From positions 124,001-188,000 of the forward strand of contig JAJFKT010000004.1 in the NCBI GenBank assembly GCA_021773075.1: DNA of 64,000 bases, read 5' to 3'. Positions within the stretch are counted from its first letter, which is position 1, and every line of letters begins with the position of its first letter. A program made the position numbers and the translations under genes. The notes beneath the pieces were generated by a model. It did not search any database. It had not been told where the DNA came from and saw only the letters and a program-made list of their open reading frames with translations. Shown in pieces: positions 55,983-64,000 of the stretch. Origin of the DNA: Woeseiaceae bacterium. Lineage in GTDB: Bacteria; Pseudomonadota; Gammaproteobacteria; Steroidobacterales; Woeseiaceae.

Positions 55983-56480
55983 CTACTGAAGATCAATACC
56001 TTCGTCAGCCAGTCGTTGCTGTACTCTCTGGGCAATTTTAGGTCCGAGTGCAGCTCCCCATTTCTGGCCAACAACCATGCCGTCCGCCGCCATCAATGGC
56101 ATGACTTGAGCAATTTTTCGCCCCTCCTTTGTAGCGTAAAAACGGAGCATCGCCTCAAGTTCGGCTTCATTGAGGTACTTGGCATAGACCGGATACATCA
56201 ATTCATTGAAGCTACCCGACGCCATTTCCTCTCTGATCGTTTCTTGGACTTCGGTCTCTAGTAAATCGTACGTTCGATCCGGCAGATCAGTGCTACTCGA
56301 TTTCAGTGCCTGAATCATCTGACTGACAACAAGGGCACTCATCTGCTCCCCGATTTCCAGAGCCCCGGTGACCTCCAGAACTTCGTCAACGAGTCGTTCA
56401 TAGCGCTGTTCGGAATCGTCGCTCAGGCTCGTCAAGGGTAAAGCCAGCAGGCAGAAAGCTACAACTATCTGTGTTCTCAT
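55983..56480 (-). CDS. DUF2059 exported protein
   Basis: 165 residues from ATG 56480 with AGGAAGA upstream; the frame is open further out. Signal peptide MRTQIVVAFCLLALPLTSLS, then an all-helical domain with the DUF2059 stretch YAKYLNEAELEAMLRFYATKEGRKIAQVMP. Function of DUF2059 is unknown. A weaker copy of repeat family 1 (56545-56560) with minus-strand TCTAAT (56532-56537) lies upstream. Confidence 0.82.
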   Translation of the reverse strand: MRTQIVVAFCLLALPLTSLSDDSEQRYERLVDEVLEVTGALEIGEQMSALVVSQMIQALKSSSTDLPDRTYDLLETEVQETIREEMASGSFNELMYPVYAKYLNEAELEAMLRFYATKEGRKIAQVMPLMAADGMVVGQKWGAALGPKIAQRVQQRLADEGIDLQ

Positions 56481-56531
56481 GAGATCTTCCTTTTGTCGCG
56501 TAGCAAATGACTTCGCGTACGTGATTGGAGA

Positions 56532-56560
56532 ATTAGATTGAAAATTGCGACCGGCTGCTT
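56532..56560 (-). repeat. Partial repeat, family 1, copy 3
   Basis: TTGCGACCGGCTGCT (56545-56559) repeats the central part of the family 1 element; the adjoining -10-like hexamer is TCTAAT instead of TATAAT. Only this part is conserved. Confidence 0.4.
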
Positions 56561-56643
56561 TGGGAGAGGAGCGAGCATACGGCCAGTCAATCCCTGACAC
56601 TGCCAGTCAGATCAAGTACTGACTAATTGACGCAGCATCATTC

Positions 56644-59301
56644 TCAGGCTACCGCCCGAGTAACTCGTTTCGGCTCTGAAACACCGTAGCCCTGTGCGTA
56701 ATCAATCCCCATGCCCCGGAGCATCGTGATGATCTCTTCGTTCTCGGCGAATTCTGCAATGGTCTTTTTGCCGGTCAGGTGACCGATCTCATTGATCGAG
56801 CGCACCATTTCGCGATCGATAGGGTCATGCAGAATCTCTTTCACAAAGCTGCCATCAATTTTCAGGAAATCGACAGGGAAGTGTTTGAGGTAGCCGAACG
56901 ATGACAATCCGGTACCGAAATCGTCAAGCGCGAACATACAACCGAGCTCTTTTAGTGCATTGATAAAGCGATTCGCCTGCGAATAACTCGCAATCGCGGC
57001 CGTTTCTGTGATCTCAAAACAGATCTTAGTCGCGTCGATGCCGCTCATCTGGAATTGATCAATAACGAAAGGCAAGAACTTCTCGTCGCCCAGACTCTGT
57101 CCCGACAAATTGATGGAACATAGAGCCAGGCGCTCGCGTTCATCGGCTTCCGATACCAGCCAACGGAATGCGCTGCGAATAACCCAGCGATCGATATTCG
57201 GCGTGATGCCGTAACGCTCGGCTGCTTCGATGAATAGCCCCGGCGAAATGATGCCGCCATTCTCGTCACGCATTCGCAGCAGGATCTCGTAATGCGCACC
57301 TTTCTCTTCCACCTGCAAAGGCTGAATTGTCTGGCGAAATAGTTCGAAGCGGTCTTCCTCAAGCGCATTATTAATTCGTGCCGCCCACTGCATTTCACGA
57401 CGGCGCCGCATGAGGTCGATATCATTTTCCTGAAAGCTGTGAATGCGGTTTCGCCCAGCTTCTTTGGCCGCCGCACAGGCGCTGTCCGCCGCGCTAAGGA
57501 GAGCAGCAACGTCTTCATTTTCGGCTGTGATCGGAACAACCCCGATACTCACGCCGAGACGGAAATTTCGTTCTTCCCAGACAAACTTGTATTCGCCTAT
57601 CGCCATGCGTAGCGTTTCCGCGGTATTCATTGCCTCCTCGAGACTGCAGCTCTCCAACAACACGCCGAACTCATCGCCACCGAGGCGTGCCAGTGTGTCG
57701 CGCCAGCGAATCTTCGACTTGAGCAACGCGCCTAATTGACCCAACAATGCGTCGCCAGCGCTATGGCCGCAGGAGTCGTTAACGATCTTGAACTGATCGA
57801 GATCCAGATACAGCAATGCGTAGGAAGTCTCCCGGGCCCGAGCGCTCTTGAGCGCTCGTTCAAGACGGTTTTCGAACTCCCGACGATTCACGAGCCCCGT
57901 CAAAATATCGTGACTCGCGTGGTAACTGAGCCGCCGATTGAGTTCTCGAGACTCACTTACATCATGGAAAACCAGAACACCGCCGGTGACACTACCCTTA
58001 CCGTCACGTATCGGCGAGGCCGTACTTTCGATATACAACTCATTGCCGTCGCGTCTTATCAACAGTGTTGGACGCACTGACTTTATTGCGCGGTCCCGAC
58101 GAATCGACACGGCAAGCGGATTTTCAAGCGGCTCGCAGGTTTCTTCGTGGAAGCCACGAAAAATCTCATCAATGGAACGACCGCTGGCATCGTCAACCTT
58201 CCAGCCCGTTAGTTCCTCAGCAACGGGATTAATATATTCAACGCAACTGCTCGCGTCGGTGGTAATTACACCGTCGCCGATCGACTGCAAGGTAATCTGC
58301 GCGCTTTCCTTTTCGCGAAATAACGCATCCTCGTAAAGTTTGCCTTCCGTAATATCAACCTCAACGCCAAGTAGACGTATCAGGCGACCGTTTCCATCAA
58401 GGATGGCCTTGGCGCGACTCTTCATCCAGCGCCAATCACCGCTTTGATGCTTCATGCGATGAACAGATTCGAAAAATGGGGAATTCCCGGCAAGATGCTC
58501 GCGCATCTGTCCCTGCACCCGCGCAATATCGTCCGGATGCACGAGGTGATACCAGTCCAGCATCACATCTTCTTCGTCAGCGTCGTAACCCAGCATGGTC
58601 TTCCAGCGGCGCGAAAGATTGATGCGTTTGGTTTCACCGTCGAAATCCCAAATGCCGTCATTTGCCGTCATCGCGACCAGGGAGTTGCGTTCCTGTAATT
58701 CGCCGAGAAGCTCCCGATCCCCAACACGCTCCAAACCAACCGCCAAGGACGATCCAAACAACTTCATCAAGAGGTGAAGGTCGGCGTCCCAGCTGTCTAC
58801 GCCGCGCTCGTTGGCAAGGCACAGAAAACCCGCGATCTCGCCATGCACTGAAAAACCGATAATCAACGCAGCGCCGATGTGAATCTCGTTAAGTCGACCC
58901 AATTCGCTCTGCGCCGACTTCGGGCCGTTAACGGTGTCGGCGACTTCGATCACGCGCAGGTGTCCAAGACGCTTGCAAAGCCAGGGCCAGTCGTCGAGTT
59001 TCTCGTCAACCAGCACACCTGGGCTGCACTGAGCGAAACCGTCACACGACGAAAATACCTTTTCAATCTGCGAACCGTCTTCGCTGATCAACGCAATGAA
59101 AGCGGAATCAGAGCCTGTCGCCTCGGGCAGTTCATCAACATTGGCCTGCAGTTGCTCGATGTGTTTCAACGGATCCAGATTCTGCAAGCCAACAGCGATT
59201 TTCGTTTGCAGAGCGTCAACGGCGCCTCGGGTTCTCTCCCCTTCGCGTGGTCTGCGGTGGTGGATTCCCGTTGTAATAGAGGTGTCGGACAGATTCGTCA
59301 T
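56644..59301 (-). CDS. GAF-PAS-PAS-GGDEF-EAL cyclic-di-GMP enzyme
   Basis: 885 residues, cytoplasmic, no membrane helix. GAF about 45-195, PAS about 200-325 with a PAC segment (WRWMKSRAKAILDGNG), second PAS about 335-455, GGDEF about 465-625 and EAL about 640-875. GGDEF motif is intact (541-545) with an RxxD inhibitory site (RWRD) in place. The EAL motif reads EIL (672-674), but the other metal and catalytic residues are visible: NLSGQSL, FEITETAA, LDDFGTG, LKIDGSF, and QGYGVSEP. Both cyclase and phosphodiesterase activity are possible; many such hybrids favour one. Confidence 0.93.
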   Translation of the reverse strand: MTNLSDTSITTGIHHRRPREGERTRGAVDALQTKIAVGLQNLDPLKHIEQLQANVDELPEATGSDSAFIALISEDGSQIEKVFSSCDGFAQCSPGVLVDEKLDDWPWLCKRLGHLRVIEVADTVNGPKSAQSELGRLNEIHIGAALIIGFSVHGEIAGFLCLANERGVDSWDADLHLLMKLFGSSLAVGLERVGDRELLGELQERNSLVAMTANDGIWDFDGETKRINLSRRWKTMLGYDADEEDVMLDWYHLVHPDDIARVQGQMREHLAGNSPFFESVHRMKHQSGDWRWMKSRAKAILDGNGRLIRLLGVEVDITEGKLYEDALFREKESAQITLQSIGDGVITTDASSCVEYINPVAEELTGWKVDDASGRSIDEIFRGFHEETCEPLENPLAVSIRRDRAIKSVRPTLLIRRDGNELYIESTASPIRDGKGSVTGGVLVFHDVSESRELNRRLSYHASHDILTGLVNRREFENRLERALKSARARETSYALLYLDLDQFKIVNDSCGHSAGDALLGQLGALLKSKIRWRDTLARLGGDEFGVLLESCSLEEAMNTAETLRMAIGEYKFVWEERNFRLGVSIGVVPITAENEDVAALLSAADSACAAAKEAGRNRIHSFQENDIDLMRRRREMQWAARINNALEEDRFELFRQTIQPLQVEEKGAHYEILLRMRDENGGIISPGLFIEAAERYGITPNIDRWVIRSAFRWLVSEADERERLALCSINLSGQSLGDEKFLPFVIDQFQMSGIDATKICFEITETAAIASYSQANRFINALKELGCMFALDDFGTGLSSFGYLKHFPVDFLKIDGSFVKEILHDPIDREMVRSINEIGHLTGKKTIAEFAENEEIITMLRGMGIDYAQGYGVSEPKRVTRAVA

Positions 59302-59333
59302 TTGGGGTCAACATTTTGACACGATGTTGGAGG

Positions 59334-59360
59334 AATACAAGCTAAGTAGCTGTATTTTTT
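59334..59360 (+). terminator. Hairpin with T tract in the leader region
   Basis: Stem AATAC/GTATT and AGCT/AGCT with one bulged A and loop AAGT (59334-59356), followed by four T. A second inverted repeat CAACAT/ATGTTG (about 59310-59330) adjoins it. It reads as a terminator rightward, though no rightward gene precedes it; leftward it would lie in the leader of the GGDEF-EAL gene. Confidence 0.35.
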
Positions 59361-59478
59361 GCGTTATGTGCGCCGCGTGACTCCTGTCATAAGACCTATT
59401 TCGATAACCTCGTCAACGCATTTCGATGCGCGGCGTTGTTTGCACTGACAATCCAAGAATGTGCTCGAGGAGAGAGAC

Positions 59479-61398
59479 ATGAACATTAGCAACGACAGCC
59501 TGCCTGGGCTGAGCAAATCACGGACGATAGCTCTATGGACAGCAATGCTCCTAACGCTTCTCGTACTCACAGCCTGTGGCGGCGGCGCTGCAACGACAAG
59601 CAACGACCCGGTTGCTGTCGCTGAATGTGATCCTAACAACCCATCAACATTCGCCGAATGCGGCACAGTGATGATCGCATTGACGGATGCGGACGGTGAT
59701 TTCCTGAACTACACCGTTGACGTATTGAGCCTCACGCTCGAAACGGCAAATGGGCGGATCATCGAAACGCTGCCACAAGAAACGCGTATCAACTTCACGG
59801 ACTATATTGATCTGACAGAACTGGTATCCGTCGCTAATATTCCGCCAGCCGTTTATGTTGCTGGAACGATCAGTCTCAATTACGTCGATTCGGAAGTATT
59901 TGTTGAGGCGAATGGCGCATCGAAGGAAGCCGTAGTAACGGATACTGACGGCAATGTGCTTGAACGGACCGAGCTCAAGATTCGATTATCGAATCGTGAC
60001 CAACTGAACATTATCAGAGGTCGTTCTGCGCTCTTGCAGCTCGACTTCGATCTGGATGCATCACACACGGTCGATATCGTAGCAACACCCGCTACGGCCG
60101 CCTCAGAGCAGTTCATCGTTGCCGAAGTAGCTCCCGTTGATGAGAAAGATATTCGCGTACGTGGGCCTCTGGCCAATGTCAGCGAAGATGAAATGACGTA
60201 TACCGTTGCTGTCCGACCGTTTAACGATCGAGCCGGCGATTTCGGCCGCATGAAAGTTCACGTGAGCGACGAAACGGAGTTCGAAGTCGACGAAACCACG
60301 TATGTTGGTGTTGAAGGCCTGCGTGCGTTGAGTGCCGCGGGTGTTGGAACCCCAACTATCGCGCAGGGCACGCTGAACGTTGCCGAGCGCAAGTTCACCG
60401 CGAATATCGTACTGGCCGGTTCGAGCGTTCCCGGCATCGACAGAGATGCCGTGGTCGGGAACATCATCGCACGTGACGGCAATTTCCTGACTGTGCGCGG
60501 CGCCACCATCATCGCTTCAGACCGGCGTGCGCATTTCCATGACGACGTTACAGTTGAGGTCGGACCGGAAACGAGAGTATTCAAAGATGGTGATCGTGTA
60601 AGCGATCTCAGCATCGGCGCACTTTCGATCGGCCAACGAGTGACGATACGCGGAACAATTGCGCAAGCGCTTACCGATTCCCTTACGCCGCAAATTCACA
60701 TTGATGCGACGAACGGCGCTGTCCGTATGCACGTGACGCATCTGCTGGGTATCGTGAATACCGTGATGCCTGGTCAGACTGACATTAGCTTGCACGCAAT
60801 TGATCGTCGTCGTTCACAGATTTTCGACTTCCGTGGCACGGGCGTATCAGCCGAGGACGACGCAGACCCGGATAACTACGAAGTCGCAACCGGCAATTTG
60901 ACGCTTGCAAATTTCGCCGCTGGAAAACCGATCGTGGCTTATGGATTCCCTACTGCATTCGGTATGGCTCCACCGGACTTCACTGGCCGTACGGTGATCG
61001 ATTACACCGACGTTCGCAGCGCTTTGGGCGTCGGTTGGGGATCCGCCGGAACAGCGGCACCATTTACCAGCATCGGCAGCGATGGTCTGCTGCTAAACAA
61101 CCAGAATCCCGACATTGATCAACGGCACCACATCAAGAATGGCCCGGTTCTGATTGACCTGACAACGCTGGGGTCCGATACGACAATAGTGCCGAGGGAA
61201 TCTGAGCGCAGCTTGTTCTACATCAAATCGGCCGACAGCTTGCGTCAATACTCAGACTTCGACGATTTCGTTAATGACCTGAGCCTGAGTCTGGATGGCG
61301 CGACTGCTGCTCGCTCGATGCATGCTCGCGGAAAATACGATTCGGACATGAATACATTTACTGCGTACAAGATTGGCGTCTTTTTGCTTGAGCCCTGA
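59479..61398 (+). CDS. Large lipoprotein with DUF4382-like N-terminal domain
   Basis: 639 residues from ATG 59479 with AGGAGAG upstream. Lipoprotein signal ends at Cys33 (LLVLTACGGG). Residues about 65-200 (GTVMIALTDADGDFLNYTVDVLSL) resemble the DUF4382 domain seen in cell surface or periplasmic lipoproteins; the remainder is beta-rich with repeated DUF5666-like segments (RGPLANVSEDEMTYTV, GNIIARDGNFLTVRGATI, LGIVNTVMPGQTDISL). Probably an outer membrane or periplasmic binding protein; ligand unknown. Stands alone with strong terminators behind it. Confidence 0.8.
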   Translation: MNISNDSLPGLSKSRTIALWTAMLLTLLVLTACGGGAATTSNDPVAVAECDPNNPSTFAECGTVMIALTDADGDFLNYTVDVLSLTLETANGRIIETLPQETRINFTDYIDLTELVSVANIPPAVYVAGTISLNYVDSEVFVEANGASKEAVVTDTDGNVLERTELKIRLSNRDQLNIIRGRSALLQLDFDLDASHTVDIVATPATAASEQFIVAEVAPVDEKDIRVRGPLANVSEDEMTYTVAVRPFNDRAGDFGRMKVHVSDETEFEVDETTYVGVEGLRALSAAGVGTPTIAQGTLNVAERKFTANIVLAGSSVPGIDRDAVVGNIIARDGNFLTVRGATIIASDRRAHFHDDVTVEVGPETRVFKDGDRVSDLSIGALSIGQRVTIRGTIAQALTDSLTPQIHIDATNGAVRMHVTHLLGIVNTVMPGQTDISLHAIDRRRSQIFDFRGTGVSAEDDADPDNYEVATGNLTLANFAAGKPIVAYGFPTAFGMAPPDFTGRTVIDYTDVRSALGVGWGSAGTAAPFTSIGSDGLLLNNQNPDIDQRHHIKNGPVLIDLTTLGSDTTIVPRESERSLFYIKSADSLRQYSDFDDFVNDLSLSLDGATAARSMHARGKYDSDMNTFTAYKIGVFLLEP

Positions 61399-61402
61399 TT
61401 CT

Positions 61403-61435
61403 AAAGCGGAGTCGCTCCCCTGCACTCTCCGCTTT
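61403..61435. terminator. Hairpin behind the lipoprotein gene
   Basis: Nine-bp stem AAAGCGGAG/CTCCGCTTT (61403-61411 with 61427-61435), 15-base loop, ends in T run of three. Probably supports the terminator just downstream. Confidence 0.5.
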
Positions 61436-61443
61436 ACTGGCTC

Positions 61444-61478
61444 GGCCCCGTTACGAAAGTAGCGGGGCCTTTTCTTTT
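61444..61478 (+). terminator. Rho-independent terminator of the lipoprotein gene
   Basis: GC-rich stem GGCCCCG-TAC/GTA-CGGGGCC with one mismatch (61444-61454 with 61459-61469), GAAA loop, then TTTTCTTTT. Strong rightward terminator facing the convergent M48 gene. Confidence 0.85.
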
Positions 61479-61485
61479 GAAATGC

Positions 61486-62295
61486 TTACCAGTCCAATGG
61501 ACTGATATCGCCCTCTACAGGCCAGCCCTCACGCTCTGCATGTCGCTTCATATCCTCGATGCGGTCGCGCGGTTCGGGGTGTGTCGACAGGTAAGCTGCG
61601 AAATCAATCAACCGGCTGTCATCAACGTTCCAGCGTTCAAACAGCCGCCAGGCTTCATCGACATGTCCGTACTCGGACTGCACCACCAGCAAACCGAATT
61701 CATCCGCACGTGTCTCTTGCCGGCGACTAAAACCACGCAAGGTTATGTCCGCAGCTTTAATACCGATACTGGCAACGTCACCGCCAGTGACGGCAGCAAA
61801 AAATACGGACAGTACGATGCCTCGACCCAAGGCTCTGAAGTGGTCTCGGTTCTTGAAATGGCCAAGTTCATGGCCTAGTACAAATGCCAATTCGTTTTCT
61901 GACTCGACCTGATCCAGCAGACCCTGCGTGACGATTATTAGTCCACCGGGTAGCGCCATGGCGTTCGAGATTTCGGAATCATCGATCTCAACACGAAACT
62001 CATATGGGGCGTCCGGCCAGTGCCCGACAAGTCGATCGACCAGTAGTTGCGCTTCACTCAGGCGGTCATCGTCTGGTGATACGGTAATCAGGTCGTCCGG
62101 TAACCAGTTGTCAAACAGCTTCGCCTCGTCCTCAGCCGAGACAAAATACATTGCAACTTCGATCATGAAGATCAGCGCCAGAGCAATAACAACAAAGATT
62201 GCCGTTAATCCGGCAACGAGAGTGCCCGCTTCTACGAGCGGGTGAGTGTCGCTAACATTGATGCCCTCTTTGGGCTGCTTGGCGACAAACCTCAT
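61486..62295 (-). CDS. M48-family membrane zinc metallopeptidase
   Basis: 269 residues, one N-terminal helix (GLTAIFVVIALALIFMIEV), then a peptidase domain. HELGH (His142, Glu143, His146) in FVLGHELGHFKNRD and third ligand Glu in RQETRADEFG. LPGGLIIVTQGLLD is typical of M48 proteins. Lacks the HtpX two-helix N-terminus and TPR of BepA. Overlaps the next gene by four bases (ATGA), so it belongs to a three-gene operon with two YbjQ-family proteins. Confidence 0.92.
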   Translation of the reverse strand: MRFVAKQPKEGINVSDTHPLVEAGTLVAGLTAIFVVIALALIFMIEVAMYFVSAEDEAKLFDNWLPDDLITVSPDDDRLSEAQLLVDRLVGHWPDAPYEFRVEIDDSEISNAMALPGGLIIVTQGLLDQVESENELAFVLGHELGHFKNRDHFRALGRGIVLSVFFAAVTGGDVASIGIKAADITLRGFSRRQETRADEFGLLVVQSEYGHVDEAWRLFERWNVDDSRLIDFAAYLSTHPEPRDRIEDMKRHAEREGWPVEGDISPLDW

Positions 62296-62795
62296 TGTGA
62301 ATTGGCGAACCTGCTTGCGAATTTGACCGCGGTACCGAATGCGAGCATTTCCACACCGGCGATTCCCTTGCCATCACGCCGTGCATTCGCCAGACGGGAA
62401 GTCTCAAGGCGAACATTGAATATCGCGTCGTAGCCCTGCAGTCGTGCCTCTTCAATCATGCGTAATACCGCTTCGCGTCGTGCACGATCCAGCAGCGGTT
62501 CATACGTCTTGATGCGGCCCCCGATTAATCCTCGCAAACCGGCTATGACGCGTTTGAAATAGTCGAGAGAAACAACAATGCTGCCTGTCACCAGGTGCGA
62601 ACTGCTTGCGTTCCAGTTTTCCGGCATTGTGTCAAAAGAGACCACCGGGAAACCCTTCGCTTTGGCTTCGCGTTCACGAATGTTTCTGAAGTGCCGCCTC
62701 TCGATGTAACTACCGATGAAATAGGCGATCATGAGTATCAGCAACGGCAGGCCGAAATTCGCGATCATACTTAGTAGTTCGAAGTTGCCTTCCAT
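62292..62795 (-). CDS. Membrane-anchored YbjQ-family protein
   Basis: 167 residues from ATG 62795. One N-terminal helix (FGLPLLILMIAYFIGSYI), then a YbjQ-like heavy-metal-binding domain: VTGSIVVSLDYFKRVIAGLRGLIGG and RREAVLRMIEEARLQGYDAIFNVR. The membrane anchor distinguishes it from the ordinary soluble YbjQ encoded just upstream. Function of the family is not established. Confidence 0.85.
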   Translation of the reverse strand: MEGNFELLSMIANFGLPLLILMIAYFIGSYIERRHFRNIREREAKAKGFPVVSFDTMPENWNASSSHLVTGSIVVSLDYFKRVIAGLRGLIGGRIKTYEPLLDRARREAVLRMIEEARLQGYDAIFNVRLETSRLANARRDGKGIAGVEMLAFGTAVKFASRFANSQ

Positions 62796-62796
62796 G

Positions 62797-63111
62797 TCAC
62801 TCGACCCGTACCGCGGTGCCGTAAGCAAATAATTCTGCGGCACCCTGGGCGATCGAACTTGTCGCAAAACGCACGTTAACCACCGCGTTTGCCCCCATCG
62901 ACTGCGCCTGCTCAGTCATACGATCGGTGGCCTCTTTACGAGAGTCCTGCAGTAGTTCCGTATAGCCTTTGAGCTCACCACCGACAATATTTTTGAGCCC
63001 CGCCATAATGTCACGACCGACGTGTTTTGCCCGTACGGTATTACCTGTGACCACACCGTAGAATTCAACGATTCGACGACCCGGAATACTTTCGGTATTG
63101 CTAATGATCAT
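62797..63111 (-). CDS. YbjQ-family protein
   Basis: 104 residues, soluble; typical YbjQ sequence: VEFYGVVTGNTVRAKHVGRDIMAGL, GGELKGYTELL, MGANAVVNVRFATS. YbjQ family proteins form small barrels; metal binding is proposed but not shown for most. First gene of the YbjQ-YbjQ-M48 operon. Ribosome site AGGAG before the ATG. Confidence 0.92.
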   Translation of the reverse strand: MIISNTESIPGRRIVEFYGVVTGNTVRAKHVGRDIMAGLKNIVGGELKGYTELLQDSRKEATDRMTEQAQSMGANAVVNVRFATSSIAQGAAELFAYGTAVRVE

Positions 63112-63166
63112 TGGAACTCCTTATCCGTTAAACAGATTTCAGGCGTCATATTAACACTAGTGAGCG

Positions 63167-64000
63167 CTAGCTGAATCGATCCGGTGTGAACGGCAATCGT
63201 CGCAATCGCTGCGTCGTGGCGTGGAATATTGCGTTGGCTATTGCAGCGGCTGTCGGCCCTTGTGCGGTTTCACCCACGCCCAGTGACTTCTGTTCCGGTT
63301 GGTCAATCAGGACAACGTCGATTTCCGGTATTTCGTCGAACCGCAAGATCGGATAAGAATTCCAATCGCGGGACTCACGTGATGACTTCGAAAAGCGGAC
63401 TTGTTCCTTAAGCGTCCAACTTGCAGACTGCACGATTCCGCCCTCGATTTGAGCTTTCAGTCCATCCGGATTGATCACCAACCCGGCGTCGCATACTGCG
63501 GTCGCCTTAAGCAAGCGAATGACATTGCTTTCAGCATCGACCTCAAGTTGCATCACGATTGCAAGATAACTTGACAGATTTTTGAATCTTGCAAATGCCA
63601 GTCCCCAGCCAACACCAGATCCCGGCGACGGCCGTTCCTCCCAGCGAACCTCGGACTTCAGGCGACTCAAAACGGCCAGCGCCCGCTCGTCTTTGAGATG
63701 CCGTTCCCGGTACTCAAATGGGTCCGCGCCGCTCGTGTCGGCCAGCTCATCCATAAACGACTCAATTGCGAAGACATTTCCGTAAGCGCCGAGGCCACGC
63801 AGTGATGATCCCCGAACCCGAATATCGGTTACAAAGTGCTTGTTCACATGCACGTTCGGAAATGCATATAAGGGCACTGAATTTCTGTCGCTGCCACCAC
63901 TCGGTTGCGGTATCGAATGCGGCTCCGGAACCGAAAGAGGATTCTTTTTGTGTTGTGCATAAAGCATATGGCCAGCGCTATCTGCAGCGCGCGGTCGGCT
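63167..64000 (-). CDS. Molybdenum hydroxylase large subunit, C-terminal part (isoquinoline 1-oxidoreductase beta type), cut by window edge
   Basis: Open to base 64000; about 277 residues of the C-terminal part present. Belongs to the xanthine oxidase family molybdopterin-binding subunits: RGSSLRGLGAYGNVFAIESF matches the conserved region with the substrate-channel Arg, and GVGETAQGPTAAAIANAIF holds the catalytic Glu (GxGE). KATAVCDAGLVINPDGLKAQ and EGGIVQSASWTLKEQV match isoquinoline 1-oxidoreductase beta-like proteins. The [2Fe-2S] subunit and the N-terminal half should lie to the right. Substrate unknown. Confidence 0.88.
   Translation of the reverse strand, partial: SRPRAADSAGHMLYAQHKKNPLSVPEPHSIPQPSGGSDRNSVPLYAFPNVHVNKHFVTDIRVRGSSLRGLGAYGNVFAIESFMDELADTSGADPFEYRERHLKDERALAVLSRLKSEVRWEERPSPGSGVGWGLAFARFKNLSSYLAIVMQLEVDAESNVIRLLKATAVCDAGLVINPDGLKAQIEGGIVQSASWTLKEQVRFSKSSRESRDWNSYPILRFDEIPEIDVVLIDQPEQKSLGVGETAQGPTAAAIANAIFHATTQRLRRLPFTPDRFS

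Noticed and set aside
52271-56640. Integron attC sites between the single-gene units
   Set aside because: The spacers are repeated, but I could not find paired RYYYAAC and GTTRRRY core sites, and no integrase is in the window.
1-64000. tRNA, rRNA, CRISPR arrays, insertion sequences, prophage genes
   Set aside because: Looked for T-loop sequences, regular spaced repeats, transposase and integrase motifs on both strands; none convincing.

Overview
The window is a dense chromosomal segment of a gammaproteobacterium. It carries several classic gammaproteobacterial gene orders: lptG-lptF divergent from pepA-holC-valS, hda next to an AI-2E permease, DUF2066 divergent from purM-purN, metG followed by rsxABCDGE-nth, and aceE-aceF-lpd with a homodimeric-type E1. 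Start codons are often GTG or TTG, and neighbouring genes often overlap by 1-4 bases. The mix of families loosely recalls uncultured marine groups such as Woeseiales, but no rRNA or other decisive marker is present, so rank below class is a guess.

Layout: 1-6156 LPS export (lptG partial, lptF) facing pepA-holC-valS. 6252-10148 MoxR/DUF58/transglutaminase trio. 10162-14933 leftward block of an MFS transporter, RF3, RimI, family 4 uracil-DNA glycosylase and a phosphatidylserine decarboxylase homologue that lacks the self-cleavage Gly-Ser. 15036-19076 proS, a lytic transglycosylase, acylphosphatase, a DUF4398 lipoprotein, an ArsC-like protein and WrbA. 19073-26040 hda, AI-2E permease, a CDP-alcohol phosphatidyltransferase and DUF2066 facing purMN, then dcd and mrp. 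26100-30888 is one of the most interesting parts: an extended -10 promoter, a structured leader resembling the yybP-ykoY (manganese) riboswitch, a HEAT-repeat/Ser-Thr kinase fusion and two PilT/PilU-type ATPases. 30955-38585 metG, the complete Rsx/Rnf complex and nth. 38582-41198 DUF1841, then a DUF692 (MNIO)-DUF2063-DoxX operon with no local precursor peptide gene. 41316-47361 pyruvate dehydrogenase complex. 47542-52270 a second M17 aminopeptidase, RNase T, monothiol glutaredoxin, BON lipoprotein, DUF1289, a PuuD-like membrane protein and nadC.

From about 52.3 to 56.6 kb the character changes. Five leftward single-gene units of unknown or poorly known function (a secreted protein, a DUF6090-like membrane protein, a four-helix membrane protein, a secreted HEXXH protein and a DUF2059 protein) are spaced by non-coding stretches. 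These hold two families of related repeats, each with a -10-like hexamer pointing into the next gene. This looks like an accessory, cassette-like region. It is followed by a large GAF-PAS-PAS-GGDEF-EAL protein, a DUF4382-like lipoprotein with strong terminators behind it, an M48 peptidase with two YbjQ-family proteins, and the C-terminal part of a molybdenum hydroxylase large subunit running off the right edge.

I saw no tRNA, rRNA, CRISPR array, transposase, integrase or phage gene.
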